From positions 35,426-99,425 of the forward strand of contig JALJCO010007863.1 of the NCBI GenBank assembly GCA_023101725.1: a DNA stretch of 64,000 bases, read 5' to 3'. Each line of letters opens with the position of its first letter. Within the stretch, counting starts at the first letter, position 1. This document shows, piece by piece, positions 30,703 through 42,710 of the stretch. The stretch is from Atherinomorus stipes. Taxonomy: Eukaryota; Chordata; Actinopteri; Atheriniformes; Atherinidae. The notes beneath the pieces were generated by a model. It had not been told where the DNA came from, searched no databases, and worked only from the letters and a program-made list of their open reading frames with translations. Position numbers and translations under genes: made by a program.

Positions 30703-31548
30703 TGTCTGCTTGATAATGTTGCTCAAAAGAGCAAAACTGAATTTTCAGGATGGATGTAAAGATATGCAGGAGTATCATGTGTCCCTGGACTCAGACAAAT
30801 GAACCAAACTCAACTAATATGGATTAAATATTATCAATCGGTAGGACAATGATCTTTAATGTTCAGCCTAAACAACCAAAGCCTTGCAGGCTAAAGACAT
30901 GGAATATGTAGTTTCTGCAGACCAGTGTAATATTGTGATTTTATTTCTCTAACACTTCTTCTTTTCCATTTAATCCTATTTATTTCGCTTAACATTAAAT
31001 ACTGTACATGGTATGTACTCCACAGTTTGTTTAAGCTAGCTCACATTATCGGGACAAATCACATGATTGATTTGTCCAAATATACAACAGACCACAGTTG
31101 TCCAAAATATCCTTTACCTGCTGGAGCCAAGGGGAGATGTATTCCCCTGTATTATATAAGTGATCTAAATATATATACATTTGCGTCGTGAATTTACAGT
31201 CTTTACCCAGGACAAGTCTCCCCCAGTAACCACTCATATCCTCATAGGATATCTGCCCATGCCCAATTCTACGTACATCATATTATTACAAGTGGCCATT
31301 TTCACTTTGAGGATATATTTCGAGAATCGAAGACGTAATCTTTCGAGAACATCAACTTTTTCAAATCTCTTTACTGGCATACAAAATAACATAACTAATT
31401 TGTCAAAAAGGTCAAGGGTGAGAAATAAAAGCAGGCTGAGTGTTCTACTTTTAGAAAGAACAGCAAACATTGCCCAAGAGGCTGCATCATACAAGTCTTT
31501 AATAGCCAACTTGAAGTGCTGATAACACGTTTTTGCCATTTTTTTTAA
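30703..31548. other. intronic stretch, nothing recognised
   Basis: Two overlapping open frames on opposite strands (31181-31522 and 31234-31539) show no recognisable motif and no splice context. They are treated as chance. Confidence 0.4.
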
Positions 31549-31796
31549 ACCAAAACGTTCTTCATGATGATCTATGTCACAGAAACAAGCGCAGCTGCAT
31601 AGATGAGTTGTTAGAAAACATCGCTGGTTTCAGCACATCTGACCAGACTGTGGCGCTGTGAGCCGAAACCGGATATGACATCTGCACGAGCGTCTTCATC
31701 GCAGCTTATTTAACACTGAAGTCAGTGGCTCCATTGCGGTTTTTAAGTTCCTTTTTTCAATTTTACAGACAAACAGTAATGACTCAGCCTTCGAAT

Positions 31797-33229
31797 CAGA
31801 GCCTGAAATTCACTGCGGAAATCGTGCATAATACCATCAATTCCCGCAAACTTCGCTCTTATAATGCGGGAAATTCCCGCTTGCAATTGCAGCGACGTAA
31901 TGTGCAGTAAACGTTTGCATTGGAGCTATAAAGTAACGTAGAATAAAGGGCTCGACACGCTTGAGGCGACGCCGCTCCTTCTCCTTTCATTCAGAAGGAG
32001 TGACGTCGCCTCCCGCGTCGGCCCTTTAATAAAGCGCGCGCCCCCTTTCTCTCTCTCTCCCTCTCTGACCTGTCAGATGTCGCAGCTTCCCTCATGTTGT
32101 TAAGCCAGCCATTGTTGGCGGATTTCCCGCCGGTAAGACGATACTTTCACGGAGTCTTATAACGTAAATGTAACTTCGGGTCACCTGAAGGGAAGCTGGT
32201 CTGGACTCTGGACCACCAGCAAAGACCTGCACTGTGGCAGCGCCGGTGTCTGCCTCGTTTACGACCCAAATCCTCCGGATTCTCAGGTAGCGCCGGTGCT
32301 GGTCACGACACCAAGCAGCCCAAAGAAAAGTTTTAGCCTAACTGGCTCAGAATATCAGTGTTTGATCATAATGAGGAAGGCACGAGCTGCTCAGTTAATG
32401 TTGGTGTGATGAGACCAACATCAGCGCTGCGTCACCGTTTCTCCCATGGCAGCTGAATGTGAGATCGACTCATAGATAAAGATAAAATTGATAAATAATA
32501 GTTTGACATTAGGAATACATTTTATATTTTGACGCATAGGCTAAAAGGCATTAAATATGTCATATTAAAAATCTAAATTTTGTATTATTTTGGAGAAAGA
32601 AGCTGATTTTGGGGATGTTTCCTCATTTTCTCACATTCTCACTGCTCTTCACTTGTTCCTGTTTATCTCAGCTTCTTTATTGTTTTCTCTGTTTTTCCAT
32701 TTTCTTTCCTATTAAGTATCTTTGGGTATTATTAAATGTGTTCTTAAATGTGTTATGATAATATTCATTAAGTTTCTGACAGTTTTCTAGCCTTGCATGT
32801 AGAAGATGCTCTGTCCTTCCCAAGACCAGTTTTATTTTAACAGAACTTTTATCAAATGCAAGAGATTATGTAGAGGGGAGAGAACAGAACAGAGCTGGAA
32901 GAAAGAACCACCAGAACCACTTATTATAATTATGCAGTTGAAAGATGCAACAGATTACTGCAATATGTACTTTTTATATTAAGTTGGTAAAAACTGATGA
33001 TACCTGATAAAGAGAACGGAGACAGGACAAGAGAGCTGTCTAAGATGGAAACTCAAAAGGACGAAAAAGACAAATTAATGCTCCTTATTAATCTGAGGTA
33101 CAAGTAGGACGCTGTAAGACCTGTGGTGCAGCGCCCTGTAAATATCCCCCCCAAAGTATACAAATCCCCCTTGGTGAAGCATGTAAGGGGGGAATTCCCC
33201 CCATTTTGAGAAGTGAATTTCAAGCCCTG
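31797..33229. mobile_element. hAT-type non-autonomous element in repeat copy B
   Basis: The ends are CAGAGCCTGAAATTCACT and, reverse-complemented right, CAGGGCTTGAAATTCACT. An 8-bp duplication has one mismatch: CTTCGAAT (31789-31796) and CTTTGAAT (33230-33237). Copy A shows a site without this insert (CAGCCTTCTGTTGTATTGCC near 21005). No transposase was seen. Confidence 0.75.
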
Positions 33230-34090
33230 CTTTGAATTGTATTGACAGTTTATGGTTAAAAGCTGGTAAGTGCAGCGTTAGTTTATTTAGGTTTCCTACA
33301 GATTTAGAATTTTATTTTGAAGAGGATAAAGAAGCAGGTCGGAGTCGGACTCACTGGGAAACAGTAGGCAGCAGCAGGAGCCCGTCTGCTCGTCTCTTCT
33401 GTCTGCGTCTGTTTACTGGAGCTTCAGCCACCAACGTGTTGAGACTTCTAACACAATGAAACTGTGAACATGTCCTCTGGAATATTCTTTTTCAACCATT
33501 GTTGCTTCATTACATACAGCTGCGGCCCGGTCATATGAGGACGTCTCTGGTCATCAGATCTCCTCCAGCTGCTTCCAAAGATGCATCCTTCCCTCCATCC
33601 TCATCCTTATAAACAGGAACTATTTAAAACTCGACTGGAACCATGCAAGTTGTTATCTTCTCATTTTTTAAAAGCTAATTATTTACCGCAGCTAGCTCGC
33701 GGGTAGCTGTTAGCTGCAAGCTAACGCAGGGAACGAGTGCCTTGTTTCTGTCATGCCTGGCTCTATGTCAAACCACTGCAGCTTCTTATCAGTTGTGGGT
33801 CTGCTTGTGCTGTTCTGGGTCGCTCCTTACTGTTCTGGTTCCCTCGGTGTGGTCTTGCAGGCTTTTAGCTGAACCAGTGGACCTGAGGCTGGAGACAAAC
33901 TGTAGGCAGCTGGTTACAGTTCTACTCCGGTTCTAGCTTGTAAAATGTGATTTCCCCAAATTCCTCAGCATTATCACACTTGTCTGAACTGGCTGATGAT
34001 CCCAGCACACAAACCAGTTCCAATCTAGCTGCTCTGGAGCAACTTTCATGTTTTCCACAGCTTAGATTATACATGTAACTCAATGGGCGG

Positions 34091-34147
<57 letters not shown>

Positions 34148-34190
34148 AGAAAAAGGGAAAGAAGAAGGAAAAAAGGAAAAAGAAAAGGGG
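34091..34190. repeat. poly-A and A/G-rich block
   Basis: A run of about 45 A, followed by A/G-rich sequence ending in a G run, replaces a short unique segment present in copy A (near 23220-23250). It is either a poly-A expansion or, given its similarity in texture to 18541-19236, an assembly artefact. Open frames encoding poly-Phe/Lys here are spurious. Confidence 0.6.
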
Positions 34191-34375
34191 GGGACCACAA
34201 CTCTGTATGTCGCTGACGTCACATCATGGCGGCTCGTTTCCGATTGAAAAGCTATTAGCATTTAGCCGAGCCTCCTAAACATCAGATATTTACGTAAATA
34301 CACATCTGATTAATTCCTAACTGCACAGAACTACTTATTTTGTCTTGGTCTGTTGTTGTATGGCAAAGTTACTTG

Positions 34376-36004
34376 TGTGTCATGACACTTTAAATCTCCC
34401 ACTAAAATAAAAAATAAGACCTAAATATTTCAAACATGACACAACTTCCAACTTCTTTTTGTTAGACATAAAACTTAAATTATCATTACCTTTTCTATGT
34501 CCAAATTTTAACTTTAATTTTCTCACTATCAAGTTGTCATTTCCAGTTGTTACGGTACATATAGTTAACTGCCTTTTGTTAAGTCATCTGACATAACAAT
34601 AGTGTCATCTGCATATATACTAGGAAATAGTTAAGTAATAGCAAGTGAACAGGGTGTCATTATTATTATTATTATTGCCATTGGTATTGGTAGTAGTAGT
34701 AGTAATATTGATATCGCTAGTTTTTGCATAGTAATATCATTGTAATTGTTATTAATGTTATAATAACTGCTGTTGTTAATATATTACTACTAAAGTTATT
34801 ACATTAATTGGAAGCTAAGTGACTGAATGATATTGATTGGATAAAAAGGGGTGGGATATTATAAATTTATACTTCCCACTCCCTTTCGGATGTGTTTATT
34901 GAAAACTATGTGTATAGTTGGTTTATTTTGTTAACTTTTCTTTCTTTTTTTTTTTAATGTTTTCATTATTGTTAGTTCATTAATGTATGATCATCTTTGG
35001 TTATTACATGTCTCGAAATAAATTACCTACCTACCTACCTACATCAGGACCAGAAGCTGCATATAAGCATCCAGTGCAGTATCTTCTATAGTAATTGTTT
35101 ACTATTATGCTGAAATGGAAATAATATTTTGTTGCTGTAAAAATAATCAAATAATACTCATTATTGATAAACAGCAGTCTTTCTCAGGACCTACTGCCCT
35201 GCTCCTCATCATTTTCTTGCAAGCCTGTCATTGAACCATTCATTTCAGCGAGGAGTGTTGGCATGAGGAAACTGAGGACCAGAGCTGAGAAACACTGATA
35301 AACAGTCACTGGGTTGTGTTATGGCTGTACCATTCTTCATTATAGCGGAGCTGAGGAGGCCTCTGATGAATACCCTCCTGTTTGATCAGTACGAGTTTAA
35401 GCAGGTGCAACATACGCCTTTTTTTCCCACCATAAGCTTCCAGGTGATAATCAGGAATCCTGAACATAGAATTGCTTTCTTTTATCATTGTTCAGTTTCT
35501 TTGGGCCATGAGCTGTGATGCTGCTGCCCCAGCAGATGGCTTAAAAGCAACATCCACTCTCCATCACAGACCAACAGCAGCTCTGCAACATCTTGAATAA
35601 ATGCTGCAACTTTCTCAATAAGTACACAACAAAAACGTCTGATTGTTGCCATCAAAGCTGGATGCTGAAAACTGAAATTCAGCAGAGAGAAGGAAAAAAA
35701 CTGGAGTAATAAAGCGTCTGGCCTTAACCACAAAAATCAATCAAACACAGCAGCCTGAATGTTGAGTATTTTCTGATCAATAGCAGCAGAGGGTCTGAGG
35801 AGAGAACATGAGCCCCCCATGGCAGAGACAAACGACTGATGAGAGCAGCTGAGGGAAGACAGAAGTAGTTTGCTCTAAGCCGATGTGTTTGGGTTCAAGA
35901 CTTCTATTAGCAATTAGATTAATTATTCGTTTTTTATACCTGAAATCAAATAATCTCAGCATTGGGCGTAGGTCCTTAAATGAGAATATGTATGATCATT
36001 ATGT
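34376..36004. other. intronic stretch with microsatellites and a LINE-like tail
   Basis: ATT/GTA trinucleotide runs lie at about 34658-34706. A segment at 34850-35025 (TTCCCACTCCCTTTCGGATG ... CGAAATAAA) resembles the 3' UTR of a fish LINE, followed by a CTAC tetranucleotide run (about 35024-35042). The rest is unassigned. Confidence 0.35.
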
Positions 36005-36090
36005 CAGTGTTTTTTAAAATGGGGTACATGTACCCCTTTGGGATACTTAGAGACTCTCCAGGGGTACTTGAGAAAATAATTTTATCTTTT
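36005..36090. repeat. hAT-like end fragment
   Basis: It starts CAGTGTTTTTTAAAATGGGG and continues with GTACATGTACCCC and CAGGGGTACTTGAG, a pattern of a common fish hAT-type MITE end. No partner end was found. Confidence 0.35.
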
Positions 36091-36408
36091 CTACTGTATC
36101 TTTCTGAGTTAATGGATCTGACTTCAGTTTGTATGATGAGGTGATCAGGATTATCAGACACATGTGGAAATGAACACGTATGTCCATTTAAAATAACTTC
36201 TAGATCTGAAGATGTTATTCTTATTGCCAAGTGAAATACTAGATTTTCTGCTCCAGATACCTGGGATTAGATGTTTTGTAAATTTGTACTTTCATGATAA
36301 TCTGGAAGCTGCAATGCACATGTAAATGAGTACATATATACATGCATAAAAAGGAAAAAGAAAAAATACAACATGTAGATAAAATCAAAAACGTTAAAAA
36401 GATATGTA

Positions 36409-36442
36409 TATAGATAGATAGAAAGATAGATAGATAGATAAA
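36409..36442. repeat. GATA tetranucleotide microsatellite
   Basis: An imperfect run of AGAT units with one AAAG interruption. Confidence 0.8.
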
Positions 36443-36464
36443 ACGCGTGGTCACTCTGCCGCCT

Positions 36465-37375
36465 GTGTTCAAAAAATCGATTTTCCAATTCTGAATAGAT
36501 TCTCATATTAATTTCCAAAGATCGATTCATATGTCCAAAGATCGATTTTTCTTATCTTTTTTTAAAATGACCATTTAATGTACTTCCCCTGGTTTAGTGT
36601 AGTGGCTCAGCCGCTCTGCTAGGGGGAGATAGTGAGCTGGACAGAGTGTAGGACTACTAAAGCTAGTGCAGTGCCAGAAGAAGACTAAGTGGGGCTGGTA
36701 AAAGTAGTTTCTAAAAATTCAGTTTAAACAGAACAGAGGAAACACCTCCCTGTAAGTACTTTAATAAAGGCAGTTAATGTTCATGATCGAGGTGAAATTG
36801 ATACTTTCTATTTTGTATGTTTTCTTTGAAGTTACGACGTAGATGCTAATTCCGTTAACATGTCAATGGCATTTTCCATTAATAGTTAGCATCAAGCTAG
36901 CGGGTTAGTCGCTAGTCGTTTTAAGTTTTAAATGCTGACTTACTGTGTATTTTCTCCTCACTGAATCATAGTTTTGTGAATTTTTATTATTTGTTGCCTG
37001 TAATTTGAATTACTGTTGTGAATGTAGTCTTTTTTAAATTGGAGGGTGTGAATAATTTTGTGGATGACTAACTGGGGAGAGGGTTTGGTTTGGTTTGGTC
37101 CTTACAGCCACCATTAACTATATTACTTCATTCATTCGTTCTAGAATATTAATATAATACTGGCATTAATATGATGCATAACTACAGGGTTATGGAATTC
37201 GGGTAAAGGCTAAAAATTTTTTTCAATACCAGCAAACCAAATTGACATCGAATCGAGATCGGATCGAATCGAAATCGGATTGGATCGGACAGATCAAAAA
37301 TAATCGATTCAAAACCATAAGAATCGGAATCGAATCGATTCTTGAAATCTGAATCAATACCCAGCCCTACTAGTG
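36465..37375. repeat. AATCGATT-rich transposon-like repeat with Tc1 debris
   Basis: The left part (36465-36560) and right part (37195-37375) are both rich in AATCGATT/GAATCGAA motifs. The right end reads, reverse-complemented, CTAGTAGGGCTGGGTATTGA, a familiar fish DNA-transposon terminus. The middle includes a Tc1 terminal fragment (about 36968-37070, family of 30180). The left boundary is uncertain. Confidence 0.4.
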
Positions 37376-38887
37376 ACCCCCCCTTGGAGCATTTTTCCAG
37401 GCAAAGCATTCCCTTTTTATAAAGAAAAAAAAGACAACACATTTTCGCCAATTGTTGCTCATTTCCGTGACATTCCACGTTTATAATAAATCCCGTTTTT
37501 AATTCCTGCCTTTCGGTGCGAATGGCAGGGGTTGGTCAGAGTTTTTACAGAACTGCAGCTCTAACAGAGGTCTGACTTTTTCCCTTCCCTTTATGAATAC
37601 ATGATGTATTGATACTGTCAGGATGGAAGGACCATTTCACCCAGTATAACAAGTGTTTCTGAGCAGGATTACCAACTCTGGCTTTAAGTGACAGAAATGT
37701 TGCAAAAAGAAGATAAAAATATCAGAAGTGTAACTATAAAAAAAAAAAAGGAAAATAGCTCTAATCTTTTTGGGGATAATTCCAACAAGGGAAATTTCTA
37801 AAAATGGAGGCATTTAGTTGCCCTCTCTTGTGGCAGATTGAACAATAGGCAATCTTACAACTGATCCCTTTCTCCTGTGTGCCATCTATTTTAAGAGCAC
37901 CATTCACATCTATTCTTTGCTACCCACTTGGGAACTGTGGAAAGTAACCACATAAGTCTTGCAGGGCCGCTTGCAAATCCACCGCACAAACAAAATGAAA
38001 TCAAACAGAAAGTGACGTGTATCATTAGGGGCTGCGTTTGCAGAGACTGTGAGGGGGTGGCTGGGGGCAAGGCGGGGCAAGAACGCTGCACAGAATTGAT
38101 GAGAGACCTTGGAGTTATCAGCCTTGCCTGGAGGCCCGCTGAATAAAGATCAACTATCCAGGACTCAGTATAAATCAACAGGAATAGCCAAGGCAGAGGG
38201 GGAGAAGGCAATAGGACACATGAGAGAAGATCTCTCAGATATATGGAAGGAATTAATGTACTGTATCCACCGAGGACGTGTGTGGGAGAGGACGTACCAA
38301 AGAATGACAGCCCTTCACCTGTTCCAATAATCTATTTCTTCCACCTTTAGTGGGAATCATAAATGTTGATCTTCAAAGCCCCACTCACCGTGTATAACAC
38401 ACTCTTCTATGCTTTTCACTGAATTTATCTCTGCACATTTACACCCTTCCCCAGCTCTTATCACCCTCTCTTTCTGTAATCCATTTCCCCAACCATGTGA
38501 GGTGCCGGTGGCAGGTAAGGGGTATTAATGCTGCTCTGAGGTGATAAATCACTCACTGCACAACAACCAAACGGTGGACGGTAAACTACACGAACAGAAT
38601 GTGTTGCTTGCTTCAATGATGAACTAATAACTAATGGGTCGATAACAGAGGGCTTGCCACTGAAAATGGTGGACAAGCACATTCCAATGAATCATTTTTA
38701 CAGGCCAACACTTTATCTTGATAAAACTCGTGCTCAACACTTACATCTATATAAACAAATTGCTTCCAACTTAAAAGGACAAACCTGAATAATGAGGGGG
38801 AAACTTAAGAAATATGGATGTTTCCGTGGAAATGCATTTTCCCTCCCTGGTTTGGCTCTGCTTGCCTTCAAATGGAAAAGGTTTCTA
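37376..38887. other. TE-poor intronic stretch
   Basis: No transposon ends, exons or RNA genes were recognised. 37850-38700 is unusually free of repeat signatures for this window and could hold conserved non-coding sequence. Open frames here lack motifs. Confidence 0.35.
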
Positions 38888-39415
38888 CGGGAGATGCCCA
38901 AAATTATCAGCCTACCGATATAATCGGCTGTAATGTGATATTAGCAAATACTGGCATCAGTCTACTTTTTACTGACACAATGAAAACTTGTAGCCACGCA
39001 TCATTAGGAATGTAGGAAAATATCTATGAACTTAAATGTTATGGTATTTTGTGTTGCAATATCATGTCAGTATTAAAAAAAAAGCTGCATGAATGTTTTA
39101 CTGACAAAATCTCGTGAGATTTTGTTAGTAAAGCTTTTTGTTCCATCAGCAGTGGTCCAGCATGTAGAGAAGTCCCTGTTATCCTGGAAGAAATTCATTT
39201 CCCAGCATTCCTTTCAGAATTATGCGACTGCGGTGCAGCTGCTGCTGCTACAGACTGACTTGCTTTGAAACTGCTTATAATACGTCTGGTTTTAAGTTGT
39301 TGGTTAAGTTACCAAGTTGTCAGAAGCATTATAATTAGCCACATGTTAGCTAATAGCTGCTCGTATCTGATATATGCAGCCAGATGTCCAAAATGAACTC
39401 CTCCAGCTGAGTTAA

Positions 39416-40384
39416 AGGGATAGTTCGGATTTTTGACATAAAGCTGTATGATTTACTGGCCAGCGGTCTTTGTGCATCAACAGTGACCAGGCCCCCACTT
39501 AGTCCTGTAAGCTGTGATCTGCCCGGATTTCCTTGTAAAAGAAAGTAGTCCCAGCTAGATTCTGGGGTAATGACAGTATATATTTACGGTTCACAAATCA
39601 ACATGGGTTTGAAAGAGTGATCATATTGAATCACAAAATTACATACCCCGAAAAATCGGGGGTATGTTCATATCACTGCTGACAGTGCTCAAAGTTAGCG
39701 ACAGCTTCTAAGCACAGCTGTAAAAGCGGCATCAAATTTGGAAGATGGTTCTTCCCTGGGGTGCTGGAACAGCAGTGCTCTTCAAAACATTTTTCTTCTG
39801 TTGTCCTGGTTTTACTGGAACGTAATCCTCCTTGCGGAAGTGTGCACTGCACACACGAAGCTTTTCATCCTTGCCACTCTTGTGTTGACATTGTAGCCAG
39901 TGGCAAAACCAAAGTTTTCTCAAATTGACATCGTTGACAGGAAAACGATGAAACACAAAGGGGGATGCAGGAACATACTTATTTAATACAGCCCGGATAG
40001 TTGCACGTCCATACCATTCTCAATGTGCTCAATGTGGGTAAACAGCGCAACAGCTGACGGAACGCGAGTAACGGCTGACAGTTTGACAGCGCGCAGTGAT
40101 ATGAATGATGAGAAAATGGGACTGAGCGATTGCGGGGTCCTGATTTTTCAGGGTATGTGATTTTGTGATTCAATATGATCACTCTTTCGAACCCATGTTG
40201 ATCTGTGAACCGTAAACATATACTTTCGTGACCCCAGAATCTAGCTGGGACTACTTTCTTTTACAAGGAAATCCAGGCAGATCTCAGCTCACAGGACGAA
40301 GTGGGGGCCTAGTCACTGGTGATGCACGAAGACCGCTGGCCAGGAAATCATACAGCTTTATGTTAAAAATTTCGAACTATCCCT
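39416..40384. mobile_element. TTAA-flanked element with long inverted repeats and THAP relic (Kolobok-like)
   Basis: Terminal inverted repeats of about 250 bp (39416-39665 and 40120-40384) begin AGGGATAGTTCG on both sides, with TTAA flanks at 39412-39415 and 40385-40388. Between them the minus strand carries a THAP-domain relic. TTAA targeting plus a THAP domain is the known combination for the Kolobok superfamily, which I infer here. It is a deletion derivative without a catalytic domain. Confidence 0.75.
39732..40017 (-). pseudogene. THAP zinc-finger fragment of a transposase
   Basis: The minus-strand ATG at 40017 gives MVWTCNYPGC (first Cys pair of a C2CH THAP finger). A TAA and a frame change then intervene. 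A second frame continues FVFHRFPVNDVNLRKLW and LRVCSAHFRKEDYVP, supplying the FHRFP motif, the conserved Trp and the C-x2-H pair. THAP domains bind DNA at transposon ends. The fragment stops at 39732 without a catalytic region, and it is not translatable as one protein. Confidence 0.75.
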
Positions 40385-40388
40385 TTAA

Positions 40389-41169
40389 AGGTGCCATGAC
40401 ATCAAATTTCACTTTTCTGGGGTTTTGGGTGTATAATATGATCTATTGTGCACTGATGAGGCCATGTGAATGTCCAGAGTGAGAATCAAAGTTCCTGTTT
40501 ATGGTCTGTCAGCTTTGTCTCTCTGCTCAGAAACAGTTGAATCAGACAGCAGCTTCTTATCATTCTACGTAGTTCTATCATTCTACGTAATTTAATTGCT
40601 CCAATAAGAGCACACTATCAAGTAAACAGCGCTCCCCCCTCTCCTAACGGTCTATGCACCGTCCGCTCCCCCCCTCCCCTCCCTGTCTGATACAGCTGCA
40701 TGTATGGAGCTAGCAGTAACTTCTGTGCAGTCAGGTCTGGGTTTTCAAACAAATGGATTTAAAAGAAAACTTGTGCAGCAACACTGAGGGAGGGGGCCAC
40801 AACCTTGTCATTACCTGTAAGTTTATTTATTTTCTAAATGCTGTCTTGTCTGATAAACGTAGCTCACACTGTCTGAAGTGCCCATGTTGCTAGCAGTTAG
40901 CCTTTAGCAAAGTCCGACCGCAGCTTGACCTAGATTCTCCAAATAAGGTCATAGCCAAATAAGGTGTAGCCAATCAAAATGAAGTCGACGTGGTCTCCGG
41001 GTAAAGCTCCATATCATCACTGGACCCAACTGTATTACTGAGGAAGTGAGGTCTGGCGTTTCAAAACAATACTCCGCTGTAAAAAATGCAGTTTTTTTCT
41101 TTGGAGTATTTATATATGCAGTAATGCCAACAACATAAACTAGTTTTTAACTGCTATGTCATCACTCCT
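40389..41169. mobile_element. second TTAA-flanked element sharing a TTAA with its neighbour
   Basis: It begins AGGTGCCATGACAT right after the TTAA at 40385-40388. Its right end, reverse-complemented, is AGGAGTGATGACAT before a TTAA at 41170-41173. The interior has C-rich segments (40625-40690) and no transposase. Confidence 0.6.
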
Positions 41170-41369
41170 TTAAGGAGATTTTGTGATCTTTGCTCTCTGA
41201 GCAGATTATAGTGGTATTTCTCAAAATATGAGAGATACAACTTTACAGTTGTGTGCATATATCAGTATCGTTTGATATCGTTTATCGGAAATAAAGCCTA
41301 CATCAAACATCCCTACTAATCATATTTTGATAAACCAACTCACCAAAATAATGTTACTTTGTGGAATTA

Positions 41370-41470
41370 TGTCAAACACCATTCATTCATTCATTTTCTG
41401 TACTGCTTATCCAGTTCAGGGTCGCAGGGTCACTGGAGCCTAGCCCAGCTGTTTTCAGGCGAGAGGCAAC
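41370..41470 (+). repeat. fragment of a common fish interspersed repeat
   Basis: ATTCATTCATTTTCTGTACT, then CTTATCCAGTTCAGGGTCGC and CCCAGCTGTTTTCAGGCGAG, is the start of an abundant fish repeat. A downstream part of it lies at 53535-54600. The class (SINE-like or LINE-derived) was not determined. 41471-41944 is otherwise unassigned. Confidence 0.55.
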
Positions 41471-41944
41471 ACCATTCATATACCTGAGAAATCCCTATTT
41501 CTGTCAAATCTTCATCCAACTGCCAGTGATTGATGCTGTTGGACTTGCCCCTAACCTGAGACCTGCCCGGCTTAGTTGAGCCTGCCAGGGCTTATCTTGG
41601 TATATCCCCTCTTGCTACCTTGTTGTAGTAGGGAGGCTCGTGCGCCTGAGGGGGAGGGGAATTTTTTTTTTTGGCCTGTACCCTTCACTGTGCCTTGCTC
41701 TTTGACACAGCTGCATCTACCTGGTCTCTCCACCTAGCCTCTGTCTGATCTTGGACTGTTCTTCTTAGTCTGTATAAGCCCTCTTGTTACTTGTGTCTCT
41801 GTCGAGTGTGTTGAGTTTTTATCATCACCTTTTTTTGTTAAACTATACTGATCCCATTTGGTAAATTTGGTTTCTGCACTACGTCTCGGCACCCAAGGAG
41901 CAGTTGGTGGGGAGGCTAAGGTTGAACTAGTACCATGCCAGGGC

Positions 41945-42639
41945 AAGGTTATAATAGTTTTGGATTTTTCATTAGTTTCAGTTTTTATTTAGTTTTGAGT
42001 TTGTTTTTCAATTCAGTTATTTTTAGTCAGGTTTTTTTTTTTTATCAGCTTTGCTAGTTTTTTATTAGTTTTTATTTTTTGGAAAATGCTTGGTTTTAGT
42101 TAAGGTGTTATTAGTTTCAGTGTTAGTTTTAGTTTTTTAGATTTTTTTTCGTAAATTGTAGGTATTTGTCTGGTGTGGCATTCAAAATCATCAAAGTCAC
42201 TCGAAGTAAAACCAGAAGAGCAAAGTAAATGGATTAAAGTTATACCGTGTAACTTTTGGCCACTATGGGCAACAAACCTGTAACTTCCCACAGGCGCCAC
42301 AACTATCTCAAAATTAAACAGTGTCAGTCTGTTTTGGAAAAGTGTTGCAGACCACTTTGAAAAGTTGATTTTTAAGTCATCAAGCCATTGATCAAAGCGC
42401 TCCAGGTTACATGATCCAATGAGGGACGGGCCCGCTCCTGAGAAGTTACAATGCCTGGTTTTTGAGAATGGCAGCCCACTCAGAGCAATGACATGCGTCA
42501 AGTGCTCTACTGTGTATAGTAGTTTCAGTTATTTATCTATTTATTTTTTAAACTGTCATTTTTATTTTTATTTCAGTTAATGTAAATGTTTTTTCAATTT
42601 TAGTTTTTTCAGTAGTTTTAATTAACTATAATAACCTTG
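41945..42639. mobile_element. AT-rich MITE-like element
   Basis: The ends are inverted: CAAGGTTATAATAGTT on the left, and CAAGGTTATTATAGTT reverse-complemented on the right. The interior is dominated by TTTTAGTTT-like tracts plus an insert (about 42155-42500) with GTGTAACTTTTGGCCAC, itself a known fish repeat motif. TGCC occurs on both flanks; a full target duplication is not clear. Confidence 0.5.
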
Positions 42640-42640
42640 T

Positions 42641-42710
42641 GCCGGGGACTCGAACTGGGATTACTGGTCCATAGCCCACCTCTTTGATTAACCACTTGGC
42701 TACCACGACC
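42641..42710 (-). other. tRNA-derived sequence (SINE head or tRNA pseudogene)
   Basis: On the minus strand a 70-base segment has an A-box match (TAGCCAAGTGG, plus 42692-42702) and a B-box match (GTTCGAGTCCC, plus 42645-42655) at tRNA-like spacing. It ends at GGC without encoded CCA. A convincing cloverleaf acceptor stem is lacking, so it is more likely the head of a tRNA-derived SINE than a working tRNA. Confidence 0.5.

Larger units (their letters stand above)
31549..34375 (+). repeat. unnamed dispersed repeat, copy B
   Basis: The partner of copy A (20772-23385), about 10.8 kb downstream in direct orientation. After removing the hAT element (31797-33229) and an A-rich block (34091-34190), its core is about 1.27 kb, close to copy A. 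Shared landmarks include TCTGACCAGACTGTGGCGCT, AGATGCATCCTTCCCTCCAT and AACTGGCTGATGATCC. No coding sequence was recognised. Confidence 0.7.
38888..41312. repeat. GATATCGG-type repeat disrupted by two TTAA elements
   Basis: The left end begins near GGAGATGCCCAAAATTATCA with CCGATATAATCGG. An internal block (39100-39220) matches 24960-25070. The right end has ATCGTTTGATATCGTTTATC and finishes ACATCCCTACT. It is interrupted by the adjacent TTAA elements at 39416-40384 and 40389-41169. Confidence 0.5.

Noticed and set aside
31181..31539. Possible exon in overlapping open frames
   Set aside because: No homology recognised, and both strands are open; no acceptor/donor pair fits.
33922..34261. Poly-Phe open frames on the minus strand
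   Set aside because: They arise from the poly-A block in repeat copy B.
42641..42710. Functional tRNA gene
   Set aside because: A and B boxes are present, but the acceptor and anticodon stems are not convincing; it is better explained as a tRNA-derived repeat.
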